DNA of 64,000 nt, taken from positions 436,333,228 to 436,397,227 of the forward strand of contig NC_073692.1 in the NCBI RefSeq assembly GCF_029784155.1, in the 5' to 3' direction. This document shows, piece by piece, positions 11,794-23,093 of this stretch. Numbering within the stretch: the stretch's first letter is position 1; the number at the start of each line of letters is the position of its first letter. The translations under genes and the position numbers were made by a program. The notes under the pieces were generated by a model that was not told the DNA's origin, did not search any database, and saw nothing but the letters and a program-made list of their open reading frames with translations. The DNA is from Uranotaenia lowii (lineage: Eukaryota > Arthropoda > Insecta > Diptera > Culicidae).

Positions 11794-12755
11794 CCGACAC
11801 TTGGTCATCAGGCACGAGCGTGTATGCGAACCAGTCAGTTAGTGAGCGTGTGTGAGCGGAAAGCGAGCCAAGTGAGTCGTCGTGTAGTTTCTCCGGCTGA
11901 GTGTAGTCAAGTGATCAAGCGGGTTGTGAAGACAGCTTGAAATAAATTTAAAAAAACACCAATAAGCGTGTTGTACGGCAGCATGGTGACCAAGTGGGTT
12001 GAGAGGACAGATTGAAATAAATAGAACACACCATCAAGCAAGTTGAGAGGACAGCTTGAAATAAATTAAAAAAAACACCAATAAGCGAGTTGAGTGGACA
12101 GCTTGGTGTTCAATCGGGTTAAGAGGACAACTTTGAATAAATGGAAAACATCAAAAAGCGAGTTAAGAGTGGTTTGTGATTAAGTGTGTTGACAGGACAG
12201 TTTGAAATAAATAGAACACACCAACAAGCGAATTGAGAGGACAGCTTGGTGATCGAATGAGTCTAGAGGACAGCTGGAAATAAATGGAAGACACCAATAA
12301 GCGAGTTGAGTGGACAGCTTGGTAATCAAGCGAATTGAGGAGACAGCTTGAGATGAAAGTGAACAATGATGCCAAAGATTGGTAAAAAATAGAAAAAATC
12401 AGCTGTTCGTTTGAAAAGCTGGGAAATAGCCGATCGTCGGGAGACAAGGCTTAAGGCCATTGTGGCCCAATTTGCCTATAAAGTGTGGATTTTCAAAGAT
12501 TTTACTAGCTTATTTTTCTTGTGCTTGGAGATACTTTTATGGTCATGTTGTTGTATATCAAAAAACTTTTTTTTTTTGTTATCATTCTTTTATATTTTGA
12601 TAGGATAGGGGGGGAGGGGATTTGTTTATGGATTAACCCGACACTTGCTCATTAAACACGAGCGTGTACGCGAGCCAGTCAGTCAGTGAGCGAGTGTGAA
12701 CGGGAGAACCAGCCAAGTGAGTCGTCATGAGTTTACCCGGCTGAGTGCAATCAAG
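11794..12755. repeat. Two ~115-bp direct repeats bracketing a minisatellite
   Basis: 11794-11910 and 12638-12755 share a diverged block: CCGACACTTG, then CACGAGCGTGTA, GCGAACCAGTCAG / GCGAGCCAGTCAG, AGCCAAGTGAGTCGTC and CGGCTGAGTG. They face the same way and are about 844 bp apart. They look like related pieces of a longer GC-richer repeat (LTR or leader sequence is one possibility). No adjoining gag or pol was seen, so the parent element is unknown. Confidence 0.6.
11940..12365. repeat. ~72-bp minisatellite, about 5.5 diverged units
   Basis: Units start near 11957, 12030 (short), 12074, 12147, 12218 and 12291. Each contains ACACCAATAAGCGAGTTGAG, then GGACAGCTTG, a GATCAAGCGGGTTGA-like half, a second GGACAGCTTG and AAATAAATGGAA. 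The unit is itself an internal near-duplication of an approximately 36-bp half. Spacing is 71-74 bp except for one 44-bp unit that lacks half. Minus-strand open frames across it are by-products of the repeat. Confidence 0.8.
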
Positions 12756-15700
12756 TTGACCGACGGCTCCGCTGCAGAAGACAGGATCAGTCTGCACACA
12801 GTCTAAAGCATTAGTTCACTTTTTATTCCTTAAAACTTCTGATACCAATTTTCAAGAAATCTCTGCCTTTAAACGCGCTCTCAGCTCTCTAGGTCTAAAA
12901 AACCATCAGAAAATGAATTTATTCTATTAGTTCGAGATGAACACATTTTAATCAAAGTTTGAGAAAACGAATAGAATTTGAAAAACTGTTTAAAACTTTT
13001 AAGGTTTTCCACATTCTGATGTACTTTCAGCAAAAATACACCTACCTGAATCAAAAATGAAAAGTAATAAAATAAGAATAAAATATTTCTCAAACCCGTT
13101 TTAGAGCAGCACGTTTTTAATGTCGATATTTCTATAATTTCATTAGTTTGTACTACTTTTTCTCAAAACGTTCCAAAATAAATAGCAACCTTTTTTGCAA
13201 ATGAGGTACTTCAATGCAGAGCATCATTACCTACAATTACGTCAGAATATCATTGTTTGAGGAAAGGTACCAAGCTACTCAAGACACTCAAAGCCACACA
13301 TCAACCCAAAAAATGGGCGCGAAATCCGCGCTTCTTGGAATGTCAATAGCTTCCGATTAATAAAATGTTTTTATTACTCACATCAGCCCACTAATCAACA
13401 ACAACAAAAAAAAAAGAACTTTCGAAATGTATGATTTACTGCTGCTTAGCCAGCAACAATTCTAGATTGACGGGATAATCAAGCAAACGCATAAGAAAAA
13501 AAAGCAAACAAGATCTCTTAGCAATAAAACAATTTAAACAGACAGACAGGGCCATTTCGTTGCCGTCAATGGGAGCGAACCGGATTTGAGTGCCTCTTCT
13601 AAGGTTTAACATTTTTAACAGCAGGTACTGCTTTTTCCACTTTTGTTCACCTTCGTTTGAGATTATAGGTAAGGTAACACGCCGCCGTTTAGTATCAATG
13701 GTAGCCATTAGGATTAGATCCAAGAGTGCGGTGAGTTGCGATCTTGACGCCTCCCAACATTTTGCACTTGACCTATTGTCGAATGTCAGGTGTCAAAAGC
13801 TGTTGGCATACTGTTTTTTTTTTTTCAGCTAGCTTTACGATCGTACCTTGCCATGCATGACGAACGTCTAGTGGAGAAATCTGGTTACAATAAACAAAGG
13901 AACTTTCAAGTCCTTAATCAAGGCCTACTGCCGCCAACATTACTTTAGATTGGTTCAAGCTTTGTTTTACATTTGAATAACAAAAGATGGTTAAAAACTA
14001 ATTTTTAGAAATAAATATTGAAATTCAGTTCATCTTGAAAAAAAAAACGGACAATCAATCGTAATAAGCTGTCTGAAACTTTTTCAAATAACAATCGATA
14101 TTTACTGTACCGTTTATATTGTTGAATTGAAGAAAAGCAATTAATCTCGTCAAATTAGCATATATTTGAATATCTTCAATTGTTGATCCCTCTTAAACGG
14201 CAAATAAAAAATAAAAAGAAAAATTCCATTATGTAAACGAGGACACGACGGTCATGATCATCCGGGAAAAAACCAATATTGTTCCACTCACTTGGCAGTA
14301 CATTTGAATCGCAACCTGTACCTGACACACGAATTGTCCAAAACCAATTTAGCTCGGATTGTGATGTCTCGGATTGACGGCCAGCGGAAGGCTGTATAAA
14401 ATTAAGCAAAAAAAATAAAGTTAAAATACTTGTACAAATTTACCAGACGGACTACCACGTCAACGACGACGAGCTGAGTTGAAGCTACTCAAGTCTCGCA
14501 TACATTTGGTTGAATGACTTCAGGTCGGGTTAAATTGTACAAACAGCGGACGATGGATTGCCACCAAACATGTGGAATACTCCCTGTGATCGTTATTTTT
14601 TTTTGCAGAGGATCTTTGCCATTATAAACAAATGTGAAGATCATCTTGAGCCACTTCCTGATGACAAATTGGCTCGTTTGCGTATAAAAGCAAGCCCAAA
14701 GTCGTTTGGCATAAGAATGCATTTTTTTGACTCGAATAATCATAATTACATTTCTTGAATTAGAAATATCACTTCGATATCTTTTTCAACGTATATTTAC
14801 CAAGAAACTAGAAAATGAAAATTCAATGCATCATCTTGATTTGAATAAGAATACATTATGCTATGCTTTCTTTTGATAGTTTCTTCCTCTATATCTCTTT
14901 GTTTTATGATAGGCTAATAACAAAGACTGCTTCGATCGAATGCATAGCAGGCGATGCATAGAAGCGTCTTTTAGGTTTTCACTTTCCATAAGCCTAACAG
15001 TAAATTTTATCGTCAAAATCTGCTTCATTTCCAATAAAAACGCACCCTGGTTAATATTCCGATTTTTTGTTTTGCCTCTCTTGCAGATACCTCATTGACC
15101 CAGTTTCTCCAAACAAAAGCCAGCCTAAGGGGGTGAGTATCGAAAGCAACAAAGTCAAGGCGATGGCACGCAGCACATTAAGCAAAGAGAGCATGTTGCA
15201 AACAGCCCTATCACAATCATAATTATCAGTCATTTACATATGCTTAGCATGGCACACGCTGGCATTGCGCTGCATGATGTTTACAAGACGAGGCGAGCAG
15301 CAAAAAAAAATCTGCAAACTCTATCGGGATACCTACCCTAAGTTGGTGGACGCCACAGGGTGCAGCAGCCCTGAATGAATAACCGACCATGACACAATTA
15401 GAGCATCTACACAAAATATTTCTTCAAGCAGATTTCGCTAGCTGATGGTTCACTCAGCTCAGTCCTACCTAGTTGCCAGCAATGAGCAACAACATTTTTC
15501 AAAAGTGGCATAGACGCGGAACTCCTGAAAAATCACGGCGCGCCGCAGTACAGAAGCATCGAGAGCACTTACCGATCAATGGGGCCATTTAAATGACTTG
15601 TTGGTATTTTAACCGGCGCACGTTAAATGAATGTTGTGGTTGTTGGCATACAGTTTAGATGGAAAACATTCAAAACACTACCATTAGCGGACATACATAT

Positions 15701-15957
15701 AGTGTTTCTCACACGGGAATTGGTGCCGAATATTGGAAGTTTCAATTGCCGGCTAAAGGAGGTCGTGAGTCAAGTGTCTCGAGCAAAGTATGTAGTGAGA
15801 ACTTTGAAGTTCTGTAGAGCCTGGATTCGCACGCAGTAGGCCTGTCAGAACGATGGTCATCTAGTTTTTTTAAATGCTATGTTGGAGTAACAGAGCACTC
15901 TTGAACTGACAGAGTATGTCATGACATAAATCTTCTTTAAGGGATAGAACAGATCAA
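12756..15957. other. 3.2 kb without a recognisable gene
   Basis: The sequence is AT-rich with scattered short open frames (for example 13723-13436 minus and 14409-14176 minus) that match nothing I recognise. I found no clear TIR pair or tandem repeat. Confidence 0.5.
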
Positions 15958-16734
15958 TGATGATATATCAATATTTTCAAAGGCTACTGTAATACTTATA
16001 CGGTTAGCCATTTATGCATATTCCAAGCTGCCATACATCTTGTTGATTTGAAATGCAACATTGTTGTTGAAATTGTAGCTCTCGCTTCAAACACAATTGA
16101 ATTACAACATAAGAAGAAGAAAAATCATTAAACATTCGTATATATGTATTGTCAGCATTGATTTTCAAAATTTTCAACTATTAAAAAATAAACGTTTCTA
16201 TCGTGAAACCACTTAAACCTGCAGAAGCAAATTAAACCGCAGTGAAACTTCATGTTTACATAAAAGATCCATTAACTTATTGATTTTGTTTTTATTTTGG
16301 GGCTAATCAACACATTTACTACGCAAATAAAAATTTGAAATTGATGATATATCAATATTTTCAAAGGCTACTGTGATACTTTTACGGTTAGCCATTTATG
16401 CATATTCCAAGCCGCCATTAATCTTGAAGATTTAAAATTGCAACATTGTTGTTGAAATTGTAGCTCTCGCTTCAAACAAGATTGAACTGCATCTTTAGAA
16501 GAAGAAAAAACATAAAATGATTGTATATATGTATTGTCAACATAGATTTGAAAAATTTTCAACTATTTAAAAATAAACGTTTCTATTGTGAAGCCATTCA
16601 AACCAGCAGAAGCAAATAAAACCGTAGTGAAAGTTCATGTTTACATAAAAGTTCCATTAACTATTTTTAATTCATTTTGTTGTTGATTTGGGGCTGATCA
16701 ATCTTACACTAAATATGCAAATAAAAATTTGTAA
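15958..16734. repeat. Two-copy tandem duplication, period 384 bp
   Basis: Copy 1 (15958-16341) and copy 2 (16342-16734) both start TGATGATATATCAATATTTT and run in parallel through GGTTAGCCATTTATGCATAT, GTAGCTCTCGCTTCAAAC, AATAAACGTTTCTAT and GCAAATAAAAATTTG. The copies differ by scattered substitutions and small indels, so this is an old duplication. No open frame is conserved between them. Unequal exchange or replication slippage is the simplest origin. Confidence 0.88.
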
Positions 16735-17264
16735 TTTCTTAAAACAAGCATTCCAGATCACCCTAAAAAATCTGCGAAAAATTTAAAACAAGCCCGGTCC
16801 GGCTCTCCAAATATTATAAGCAAAACTAAGTAAAAAACACTGGAATTGAGGGATGATAAGTTGTTGTTTTTGGATCCAGAAAGTAATTTTCCAGAGTTAT
16901 TAACATAAATATATACTAAAGCATTTCATATGTTTGGAACGCTGCTGATGTGCATCGACAAAAAATTTAAAATTAAAGTGGTTTTTCTTCACATTTTTTT
17001 CGAAAAATGCTTGGATTTTGCTTAGATTTACCCAGAATATTTCCTAGTTTTCAGATTGGAAAATTTGAAATCAAATGGCCAGTGTTTGCCAGTTTAAAAT
17101 AAAAACTAAATGAAATTGCGAGTAAATCGATTATATATTTGTATATTTAAAAAAAATCAAAAAAGTATTTTTCTTTTTGAAGGTCAATATGACGGGAAAA
17201 AATACTCAGTTAAGATTCCGGTCAACCTAATCCAACTGGAATTACGGCATGAATCATCCAACCA
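16735..17264. other. Unannotated AT-rich spacer
   Basis: About 530 bp with no gene or repeat I can support. Confidence 0.4.
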
Positions 17265-17560
17265 GATGGAAATCCTCAAAAAAACGTAGTCCAAATTTGC
17301 GAGCTTTTCGTTTGACGCCTGCTATCAGAATTTGTACAGTCACTTTATCCACTTTTTTGCCGCAGAACGCCAGTTTGTTTTGAACTGCTTTCCGCTGTAA
17401 ACTGTTTTTGGGTCTTCTCAAGATTCTGCTTCTCTATCGCCCAATACTTTTCAATTGGGCAAAGTTCTGATGTATTGATGGAACAACCTGAATGTTGTTA
17501 GCGGCATACCACTCCATGGTTTTTTTTCTATAAGGGCAGGATGCCAAATCCGGTCAAATT
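17265..17560 (-). pseudogene. Second Tc1/mariner-type transposase fragment (C-terminal third)
   Basis: On the minus strand the family blocks PDLASC (about 17553), KKTMEWYAANNIQVVP, ELCPIEKYWAI (third catalytic region), a KTQK/KQF segment, NWRSAAKK and a final VKRKARKFG can be followed through at least three frame changes. These are the same positions that flank the third acidic residue of the family. The N-terminal two-thirds are missing. It abuts the broken end of the BEL/Pao gag at 17573, so one truncated the other or both were cut by a deletion. It differs in sequence from the transposase at 1-2040. Confidence 0.75.
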
Positions 17561-17572
17561 AGCACAGATAAG

Positions 17573-18449
17573 TCACACTCTTTCACGTGAATTTCTTTTA
17601 ACGTACGAATCGATTCGTAAAGTAAGGTCCGAAGCAGCCGACGCTATGATTGACATATACGAGGCGAATCCCTGTATATCCTTTCTGGAACTCCGTTGTC
17701 TGTATATTGCCCAATCTAGTTGCAAATGGTAAGGCAGTTTGTTCACCAATTCGAATAAGAGTGACGGGTTGTTAAGGTGAGCTTCCTGATCGGTCGCTAT
17801 GAGGACCGCACAAAGGTTTTTGACAACTATGCCAAAGGTAACCAAGGTTTCAAATTTATCGGGTTTAGGAGCCGAAACAGATCTCACTTTGTGCAATAAG
17901 GTGTGTACCAACAACTCAGGCCTCCCGTATATTGTTTCCAAGGTATCCAGCGCACTAGGAACACCTGCCGGTACGAGAAGCTCGCCGCGAACCGCTTCCT
18001 TCGCTGGACCCGTAAGACTGCGTTGCAATCGCATGAAATTTTCTTCCTCTGAAAACCCACAGGCTTTGGTAGTTGTTCGATACGTCGATATAAACACCGG
18101 CCAGTCGTCGGGACAACCCGAGAACTGCGGGAGATCCTTGAGTACTTGTCTCGCAGCTAATTGTTGAGTGGTAGGTCCAAGTCTTCTCCGTTGTTCTTGA
18201 GGCTCCTCTCTATCGAATTCATTGGAATCAAGATCCGCACGAATGAATCCCGTTGTATAATCGTCGTTTCCATTCCAACGTCCGCTTAAAAGGAAGCCAG
18301 AAGGATCTTCGGCTCCATCGGGCCGTTTTTCATAGCGTCCACTGTTTCTCACTCTTTTACCTCTGCAGTTAAAAACCACTTCATCACTATGGTTCTTACG
18401 AATCACCACGTTTGGCTGTTCCCGCGTCGTCGCGTTGACCTCGCCCTCA
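17573..18449 (-). pseudogene. BEL/Pao gag, capsid-like part, downstream half of a split element
   Basis: A frame of about 278 codons (18409-17573) contains the signature of the BEL/Pao gag capsid region (DUF1759-like): LKDLPQFSGCPDDWPVFIST, CGFSEEENFMRLQRSLTGPA, LETIYGRPELLVHTLLHKVR and LNNPSLLFELVNKLPYHLQL. The frame stays open upstream to the GTAC target duplication at 18450-18453, where the gypsy 3' LTR begins. It is the continuation of the PHD-finger gag at 29262-28354. After subtracting one GTAC, the two halves are offset by one frame, so the BEL copy carries an extra small indel near 28380. Protease and pol are absent: the frame ends beside a Tc1 fragment. Confidence 0.85.
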
Positions 18450-18453
18450 GTAC

Positions 18454-19871
18454 TATTACTTGCTCACTCTGAAGGAGGTCACCAATAGCCCCTAGTTGCT
18501 GGTCAAGCCACGGCAACCGTCTGGGGTGGGCTACATACGCCTCTTTTGATGGGCCAGCTAGAGCTTGAGAACCACTTGGGCTCAAGGTCGGCTCTCGCTT
18601 TAGGAGACTGGTCGGATGATCAATTAAAAACACTTGAGACTTTATGTTAAATTTGTTATGTATTATAAAGACTTACTTTTTGTGTAGTGTGGGTGTGTAT
18701 AGTGTACTCTGCTGCTGCTGTCGCTGGTACCGGCCGGCCGTAACGGGTCCAATTCGTCGCTGCGCTTCCAACCGTGGTCGTCAACTGACCATTCGCAGCG
18801 ATGGAACCGGAGGGTAGTTGTTTGAATTTTTACGAACCCGTTTGAAGGGATCAAACAACACCCTCTGGAACCAGATCGAGGCAAGTCGGTTTGGCGGTTA
18901 TGGTTGCCCTCGATGCTAATTTCCAGCTGGTGCTCTGGATGGTACCCGCAGCGCTTACGCTCCGCAGGCTCCTCGACAGAGCAACGGAACCCGATGGACT
19001 GCTACGCTACAGGCTCTGAGTTGTTGGAGATTTTCCGCTTTAGTTGTCCACTGTATTCATTGGGTCCTTTGCCTCTTGGGACGGCAATTTGGTGGACCCA
19101 ACTAGCGGATGGACACGGGATGGTCGGGACCTTCGGGGTAGTAATTCGGTTCAGCTGCCCAGTTGCCACGTGTAACCGAATGCAGTGTCCAGTCAGATTA
19201 AGGAACACGACGCTTATGATTCCGACTAAGCCACGGATTTGGCTCACCGAACCGTTCGCCTGGTGTGAACCGTAGTTTGGTAGGGTTACTTGGCCGGAAT
19301 CTCTGCCCAGAACTTTAGGGGTCCTAAGTGGGAGCTTTGGTTAGGATGGGATAACTATTTATAATATCGAACACTCACTTGACTTAGTAGATATTCTTAA
19401 TGCTTCTGGCTCTTTCCACTTATAATTTATATATTGGCTTTACTCCACGATTTACTAATATTTAAGTTTCACTAGAACACTTAACTGTCGTCTAGTCACT
19501 CTCGTGGTTGTAGGTGGAAAGATCTTATTAAGTCAAAGTGTTAGTTACCCATCCTTACCAGCTTCCGTTTCATTTTCCGTTGACGTTTATCATTTTCCAA
19601 ATACCCGTTACTGTTCAGTAAGTGTTATGTGTATTTGTAAGTGTTATGAATTTTTGAATTTCTGAAAGTCCATTGGAGTGTTTTTTCAATTATTAATTAT
19701 TGAACCTATCTCCTAATCTTTCCTATTTAACAATTTTGTGTTCTTTTCATACATAATAAGGCAGGAAAATCGTCGATATTTAATCGACGAACCTCTTGAG
19801 CACTCAGAAGGAATGCTTCAAGTGGCTCGCTCTCTGTGGGTTCAATGGGGCAAAATACCCTAACGGTTACA
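18454..19871 (-). repeat. 3' LTR of the gypsy element, 1,418 bp
   Basis: It matches the LTR at 26937-28349 almost base for base, except for a patch (about 18595-18690) with roughly 20 substitutions and indels. Elsewhere I saw one difference (18832 region, TGAATTTTTACG against TGAATTCTTACG). A GC-rich middle (18700-19310) contains open frames on both strands that are identical in the two LTRs; I treat these as non-coding. Confidence 0.92.
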
Positions 19872-19892
19872 TTACCCTACACTCCCCCAATG
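19872..19892 (-). promoter_or_regulatory. Polypurine tract (plus-strand primer)
   Basis: Directly upstream of the 3' LTR the minus strand reads CATTGGGGGAGTGTAGGGTAA, a purine-rich run ending at the TGTAAC start of the LTR. This is the expected place and composition for the RNase H-resistant primer of second-strand synthesis. Confidence 0.8.
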
Positions 19893-20846
19893 AATTAATA
19901 ACTGAAGGTTATTAATTCAGGACTCTAAGGCTTCTCTGTAATGCTTGCCGCCCAGGGTTGAGTTGCCTTTCGCTTATCGAAATGGTAAAAAAGAGAATAT
20001 TAAAGCTAAAGTAAATAAAAAATAATAAGAAAAATTGTTTTTTTTTTTGTGGTTAGTAATTGTAATGATTGGTGCATTTACCTTGCACAAAATTGATACT
20101 CTCATGCTCCTTCATCAACTCAATAATTATTTGAGCTGGGAACAATTAACTCTTGACTACTCTCTTTTGATCGAGTTTTACTAAACAAAGCATTTCTTAT
20201 CAAATGGCATTGTCATTCCAATTGGGACAGAACGTTTGGCTTGCTTGTAGGAACATATTTATTTATTTTTTTAACTTTTATTAATGGTTTTTTTTTGTGA
20301 GTTTATTGCATTTAAACGGTGTTGGTAACTATGGATATTGTATATGATCTGTAACTAAATATGCATTTGAATTCCATAACGAGAATTAACTAGTTAAAAC
20401 TTCTCTGAGCTGTGAACGACCGTTGCATTGTGAAGACTTATTTCATTTGTCGGTTTTGATCTGATTCAAGCTAATTATGTAACTCTTAGGCATCTTGTAA
20501 ATTTAATGTGATTTAATTGAGCAATACAGAAATACGGTTTATTAAGGATTGTTGTAAAAAAAACGTTTCTGTGATCTTGAGATGACTAACCGTCTGGTTT
20601 TGTCTCACGCGATATAATTAATACTCTCAGACTCTTGAAACTTCCAATCGCGAAGTATTTTCTGCAATGAATCAAAACAATTAGATATTGCTGACTGATT
20701 TTGTTTCTGGTACCACTTGTTTAATTAATTTAATCGAAGGTTTTCGAATGAACAACTTAATGTGCGTCATTGATTTTTTTTTATGTAATTCTGTCTCTCT
20801 TTTCTAAAATGGAATATATCTTTCACACGGGAATTTCATATTAGAA
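19893..20846 (-). other. Non-coding 3' region of the gypsy element
   Basis: About 950 bp lie between the pol stop and the polypurine tract. It is AT-rich with stops in every frame, so there is no env gene or remnant of one that I can detect. Confidence 0.7.
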
Positions 20847-23093
20847 CTATTTTTCCGGAATACCGGGTTTCAGATCCGCGGCTGAAAATATTCCTATGTT
20901 CTTTCCCGATTCATCTTCCAGTTCGTACGCACTAGTTCCTCTACGAGATATTACGGTGCATGGAATATATGTTGGGCCTAACTTCGAGTTATAAGCATCT
21001 CCTGCTGACGACTGCGCGAAATTTCTTCGATAGACCTTCTGGCCTACCACATAGACAGGGGCATAAGATCGCGAACGGAGATTGTAAACGCGACTACTTT
21101 TCTCAAACGCCTTGCTTAAGTTTTTCGAAACAATATCCCAAATCGTACGATCAATATTCATCTTCCTCTCTACTCTTTCAGCCTCCGACAGCTCTTCAAG
21201 ATCGGGATCAAGTCTATGGTCATCTCCCCGCGACACGATTTCGTGACCATAAATAATACGATACGGAGAAAAACTTGTTGACGAATGCCGCGTATTGTTT
21301 ATCACGATCTCGACTTCTGAGATCCGAGTGTCCCAAAGTCGTTGGTCACTCTTAACGTACGTGCGAATTGAACAATTAATACTACGATTCAGTCGTTCGA
21401 CCGGGTTTGCCTGGGAATGATGTCGCGCATTCGTCCAGTGCTTGACCTGATATCGTTCTAAAAAGCTTTTGAAATCTCGACTCAAAAAACAGCTCGCGTT
21501 ATCGCTTATGATAATTTCGGGCACGGAATACCGGCGAAACCATTGCTCTTCGAGGGTTTTGACGACTATAGATGACGCGATTTTCTTGACCGGAAAGAGT
21601 AATGTCCATTTGGAAAAATGGTCCATCACGACGAGTAGATGCATGTTCCCGGATTTGCTGCGCGGTAACGATTGTATAAAATTCAGACATATTATTTGGA
21701 ACGGCTTCGACGCGAGACGCGGTTTGCATGCACCCGGATGCTGTGAAACGTTTGTTGGCTTTGTTTCTTTACACGCGCGACACATCTGAACATATTTTCT
21801 GGCCTCGACGGACATATTTGGCCAAAAGTATCGTTGCTTCAACCGTTTGATAAGCTTCTCGAAACCTATGTGTAGCATCGCGTCATGCTCAGTTTGAAAA
21901 ACTTGTTCGCGTAAAGCTTTCGGTACGCAGAGCTTCCAATCATAGCGATAATCAAGTACGACCGTTTTCGTAGGCAAAAACCTATACAGTTTCCCCTCTT
22001 CTATTCTATAGTCTTTCCAGTCCTCTGGTGACTTTTCAACCCTCTCCCATAGCCCTTTATACCATTCATCTTGAATGTCAGAAACATCGACAGTTTCTAC
22101 TGCACGAGAGAGCGCATCGGGTATGATGTTATCCTTACCCCGCCGATGGCGTATTTCCATATCATACGCCTGGAGCTCAATGCTCCATCGGCTCAGACGG
22201 GAAGACGTTCTCCAGCGACCCTTCATTATGTATGTCAACGCCGACGCATCCGTGATCACCACGAAATGCGTCCCCTCAATGTAGGGTCTAAAACGTTCAA
22301 TCGCCGACAAAACTGCAAGGCCTTCTTTTTCCGTTGCAGCATATGATTTCTGAGCTGGGCTCAGTTTCTGCGAGTAATATGCAATTACCCTTTCCCCATC
22401 TTCATATTGCTGCGTTAAAACTGCGGCGATTGCGCTATCGCTCGCATCGGATTGAATCTGAAAAGGCAATGCGAAATTCGGATTGCTCAATATCGGTGCT
22501 GAGATCAAGCTTTCCTTGATCTGCAAAAAAGCTTTTGTTGCTTCCTCGTTCCACGGTAAAGTTTTTGGTTTCTTTCTAAGTAAGTTGGTAAGCGGAGCGC
22601 TCATCTCACTGAATTGTGGGATGAAGCGCCTATAATAATTCGCCATCCCAATAAAGCGACGTAATGCTCTGATCGATGTAGGCTTTTCGAAATTCAAAAT
22701 TGGTTCGATTCTCTCCGGATTTGGTTTAAATCCTTCGGCGGAGAGTATATATCCAAGATATGGAAGCTCTCTGACACAAAATTTAGATTTCTGAATATTT
22801 ATCGATAGGTTTGCAGCAGTTAATCTATTTGCGACTTCTCGCAGGGTGGAGAGATGGTCCTCAAAAGTGTTGTTCACCACGACGATGTCGTCGAGGTAAA
22901 CAAACACATTTGGTTCCAACTCACCGAACCCAAGTATCTCATCCATTAATCTTGCCAAAGCGGCGCTCGAATTCTTGAGACCCATTGTGACACGTCGGAA
23001 GCAAAACTGCCCTCTTCCCAGCACAGCAAAGGCCGTATACTTGCGCGAGGCTGGGTCAAGTGGGATCTGAAAAAAAAGCTTTAGATAAATCAA
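20847..23093 (-). pseudogene. Gypsy pol, downstream frame: RT palm/thumb, RNase H, integrase
   Basis: The 748-codon frame lost its natural N-terminus to a frameshift; homology begins at FFQIPLDPASRKYTAF (residues 7-22), so the first Met is not a real start. Order: RT with FVYLDDIVVV (YLDD at 66-69) and LGYILSAEGFKPNPERI; RNase H (about 205-340) with QSDASDSA, TEKEGLAVL, VITDASAL and IPDALSR; integrase zinc region (H..H at about 403-409, CRAC near 435); catalytic core with SDNAS (about 531) and NPVERLNR (about 564); and a C-terminal LGPTYIPCTVISRRG module. In the first integrase motif the expected Asp reads Asn (ICLNFIQSLPRS, about residue 471), which should abolish strand transfer. No chromodomain is seen. 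Confidence 0.92.

Noticed and set aside
12163..12447. A 94-codon minus frame with repeating residues
   Set aside because: It is generated by the 72-bp minisatellite.
16241..16257. 17-bp word AGTGAAACTTCATGTTT shared with 40294-40310
   Set aside because: No similarity extends beyond the word on either side. Probably chance or too small to interpret.
18904..19275. A 123-codon plus frame, identical to one at 27382-27753
   Set aside because: Both lie in the LTRs of the gypsy element and are antisense to it. Identity follows from LTR identity, not from protein conservation.
19893..20846. Space for an envelope gene in the gypsy element
   Set aside because: Stops are dense in all minus frames and no signal peptide, membrane segment or cleavage motif is visible, so no env gene is claimed.
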